The position numbers and the translations under genes were made by a program. From JAJDOJ01 sp034722015 (GTDB lineage: Bacteria; Pseudomonadota; Gammaproteobacteria; JAJDOJ01), in assembly GCA_034722015.1 (NCBI GenBank), contig JAYENI010000063.1, forward strand, positions 1 to 14,269: a stretch of 14,269 nucleotides of DNA. Reading direction: 5' to 3'. The notes below the pieces were generated by a model. It ran no database searches and was not told where the DNA came from. It saw nothing but the letters and a program-made list of their open reading frames with translations. Below, one piece after another: positions 13,249 through 14,269 of the stretch (the first letter of the stretch is position 1; every line of letters starts with the position of its first letter).

Positions 13249-13965
13249 ATGCGAACTGTCCAGTTTATTTTACTCTTACTGACACTGAGCCTTTTGTCGG
13301 CTTGCGCCAATACCAGGCAGGCGAGAGACGTTCATCCGAGCGGTTTTCTCGGCACCGATGCGGTGAAACTGCAGAAGGGCGGCAAGGGGATGCCCGCGCT
13401 CTATTACCTGAAACCCGGCGTGGACTGGTCGAAGTACGACAAGATGCTGCTGGACCCGGTGACGTTCTGGGACGCCCCCGACGGAAAGGACCGCGGCGTG
13501 TCCAAAGAAGACGCGCAGCAGGTCGTCAACTATTTTCACGGTCTGATTTACACCACGTTCTCGAAGGAGATGAAGATGGTGACCACGCCACAACCCGGGA
13601 CCATCCGGGTCAAGGTCGCCATCACCAAGGCCGAGAAGTCGCATGTAGTCCTGGATCTTGTCTCCACGATCGAACCACAGGCGCGTGTCCTTTCGGGCCT
13701 GAAGGACCTCGTGACCGGAAAGCCGGCCTTCGTCGGGGAGGCGGCGATCGCGGTGAAGATTAACGATGCCACGACTGGCGACCTTCTCGCCGAGGCGGTC
13801 GACGAGCGTGTCGGCGGAAAGACGCTCAGCGCCGAACACTTCAAGTCCTGGGGCGAGGTAGACCAGGCGCTGCAGTACTGGGTGTCTCACGCCGCGCGGC
13901 GCCTGTGCGACCTGCAGAAACGGCCTTCCTGTCCCGAGGTCAAGAAGGACACCGGGCTGCTGTGA
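13249..13965 (+). CDS. DUF3313 family lipoprotein
   Basis: 238 aa. The start at 13249 was chosen because GGGAG lies nine bases upstream and a lipoprotein signal follows: MRTVQFILLLLTLSLLSAC with lipobox LSAC, so C19 would be acylated. Residue +2 is Ala, not Asp, so by the Lol rule the protein should go to the outer membrane. The body fits DUF3313: SGFLGTDAVKLQKG, then the conserved YDKMLLDPVTFWDAPDGK (about 61-78), a central IRVKVAITKAEKSHVVLDLVSTIEPQARVLSGLKDLVTGKPAFVGEA region (a typical family block), and FKSWGEVDQALQYWVSHAARRLCDL near the end. The function of DUF3313 proteins is unknown. The upstream reading frame to 12916 is only a continuation through repeat copy B and is not coding. 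It is probably co-transcribed with the next gene, 82 bases on. Confidence 0.9.
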   Translation: MRTVQFILLLLTLSLLSACANTRQARDVHPSGFLGTDAVKLQKGGKGMPALYYLKPGVDWSKYDKMLLDPVTFWDAPDGKDRGVSKEDAQQVVNYFHGLIYTTFSKEMKMVTTPQPGTIRVKVAITKAEKSHVVLDLVSTIEPQARVLSGLKDLVTGKPAFVGEAAIAVKINDATTGDLLAEAVDERVGGKTLSAEHFKSWGEVDQALQYWVSHAARRLCDLQKRPSCPEVKKDTGLL

Positions 13966-14047
13966 CGCCAGGGCGGCCCGGGCCCGGATGCTTCGACCGG
14001 CCGGCAGACGAGTTGACTGGAACTACGGAAACATCGAGAGGATTGTG

Positions 14048-14269
14048 ATGAAGAAGACCTTGACGGCCCTTGGGCTGGCGTTCGTGACGGGACTCGCCGC
14101 GGACCCTCTGTTGGCGAGTGCCATCGTTTATCCCGCCAAGGAACAGAGCAACGAGCAAATGGAAAAGGACAAGGGCGAGTGTTACGTCTGGGCCCAGCAA
14201 CAATCCGGATTCGATCCGATGAACCCTCCGACAACCACAGCGCAGCAGGCGCAGACCGGTTCCACCGGC
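14048..14269 (+). CDS. Exported glycine-zipper-type protein (partial)
   Basis: The first 74 codons only; the gene runs off the window. ATG 14048 has GAGAGG six bases upstream. A signal peptide is clear (MKKTLTALGLAFVTGLAADPLLASA). The mature start IVYPAKEQSNEQMEKDKGECYVWAQQQSGFDP has the YPAKgQs.eQ.ekD..eCy.WA..qtGfDP pattern of small exported proteins that usually carry a glycine-zipper region further on; that part is beyond the end, so the assignment is from the N-terminus alone. A low-complexity Pro/Thr/Gln stretch (PPTTTAQQAQT) follows. Together with the upstream DUF3313 gene it makes a likely envelope pair of unknown role. Confidence 0.8.
   Translation, partial: MKKTLTALGLAFVTGLAADPLLASAIVYPAKEQSNEQMEKDKGECYVWAQQQSGFDPMNPPTTTAQQAQTGSTG

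Noticed and set aside
1..14269. CRISPR arrays, tRNA or rRNA genes, transposases, phage genes, defence systems
   Set aside because: None seen on either strand; apart from the palindromic repeats the window looks like ordinary chromosomal envelope and housekeeping genes.

Overview
The window is GC-rich, densely coded DNA from a diderm bacterium with a lipid A and lipoprotein envelope. It is most likely a gammaproteobacterium. From memory, the order lolC-lolD / DUF2062 / comEC / exbB-exbD / lpxK / trm112-like matches the lolCDE-PA2985-comEC-exbBD-lpxK-PA2980-kdsB region of Pseudomonas. Here msbA sits between exbD and lpxK, as it sits before lpxK in E. coli. Placement below class level (for example Chromatiales-like) is only inference.

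Layout. Positions 1-843: a small exported BamE/SmpA-like protein on the minus strand, with an extended -10 promoter, then a 317-base divergent intergenic region. Positions 844-2785: lolC and lolD, the inner-membrane machine that releases lipoproteins to LolA; no lolE follows. Positions 2792-3352 (minus): a DUF2062 membrane protein. Positions 3433-5724: comEC, the DNA-uptake channel. Positions 5898-10079: exbB-exbD-msbA-lpxK-trm112-like, a tightly overlapping energy-transduction and lipid A operon, interrupted only between msbA and lpxK by a 159-bp palindromic repeat. No kdsB follows. Positions 10112-11031: a small Cys/His-rich unknown protein divergent from a NudF-type ADP-ribose pyrophosphatase. 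Positions 11255-11701: a free-standing CZB zinc-sensing domain protein. Positions 11809-12952 (minus): an EamA/DMT transporter with a roughly 190-nt structured leader containing an intrinsic terminator. Positions 12969-13127: a second copy of the 159-bp repeat, inverted. Positions 13249-14269: a DUF3313 lipoprotein and the start of an exported protein that runs off the window.

How it fits together. Most genes serve the outer membrane. MsbA flips the lipid A core that LpxK phosphorylates, LolCD sends lipoproteins (probably including the DUF3313 protein) outward, and ExbBD supplies proton-motive force to an envelope partner not in the window.

The parts least explained by ordinary annotation are the two 159-bp elements (136/159 identical, opposite orientation, full-length imperfect palindromes, with most differences in one half) and the EamA leader. 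In the leader, the whole 9-nt loop of hairpin 1 can pair with the 3' arm of the terminator, and a 21-codon reading frame with three consecutive Arg codons lies across that loop. I did not recognise either element as a known family.
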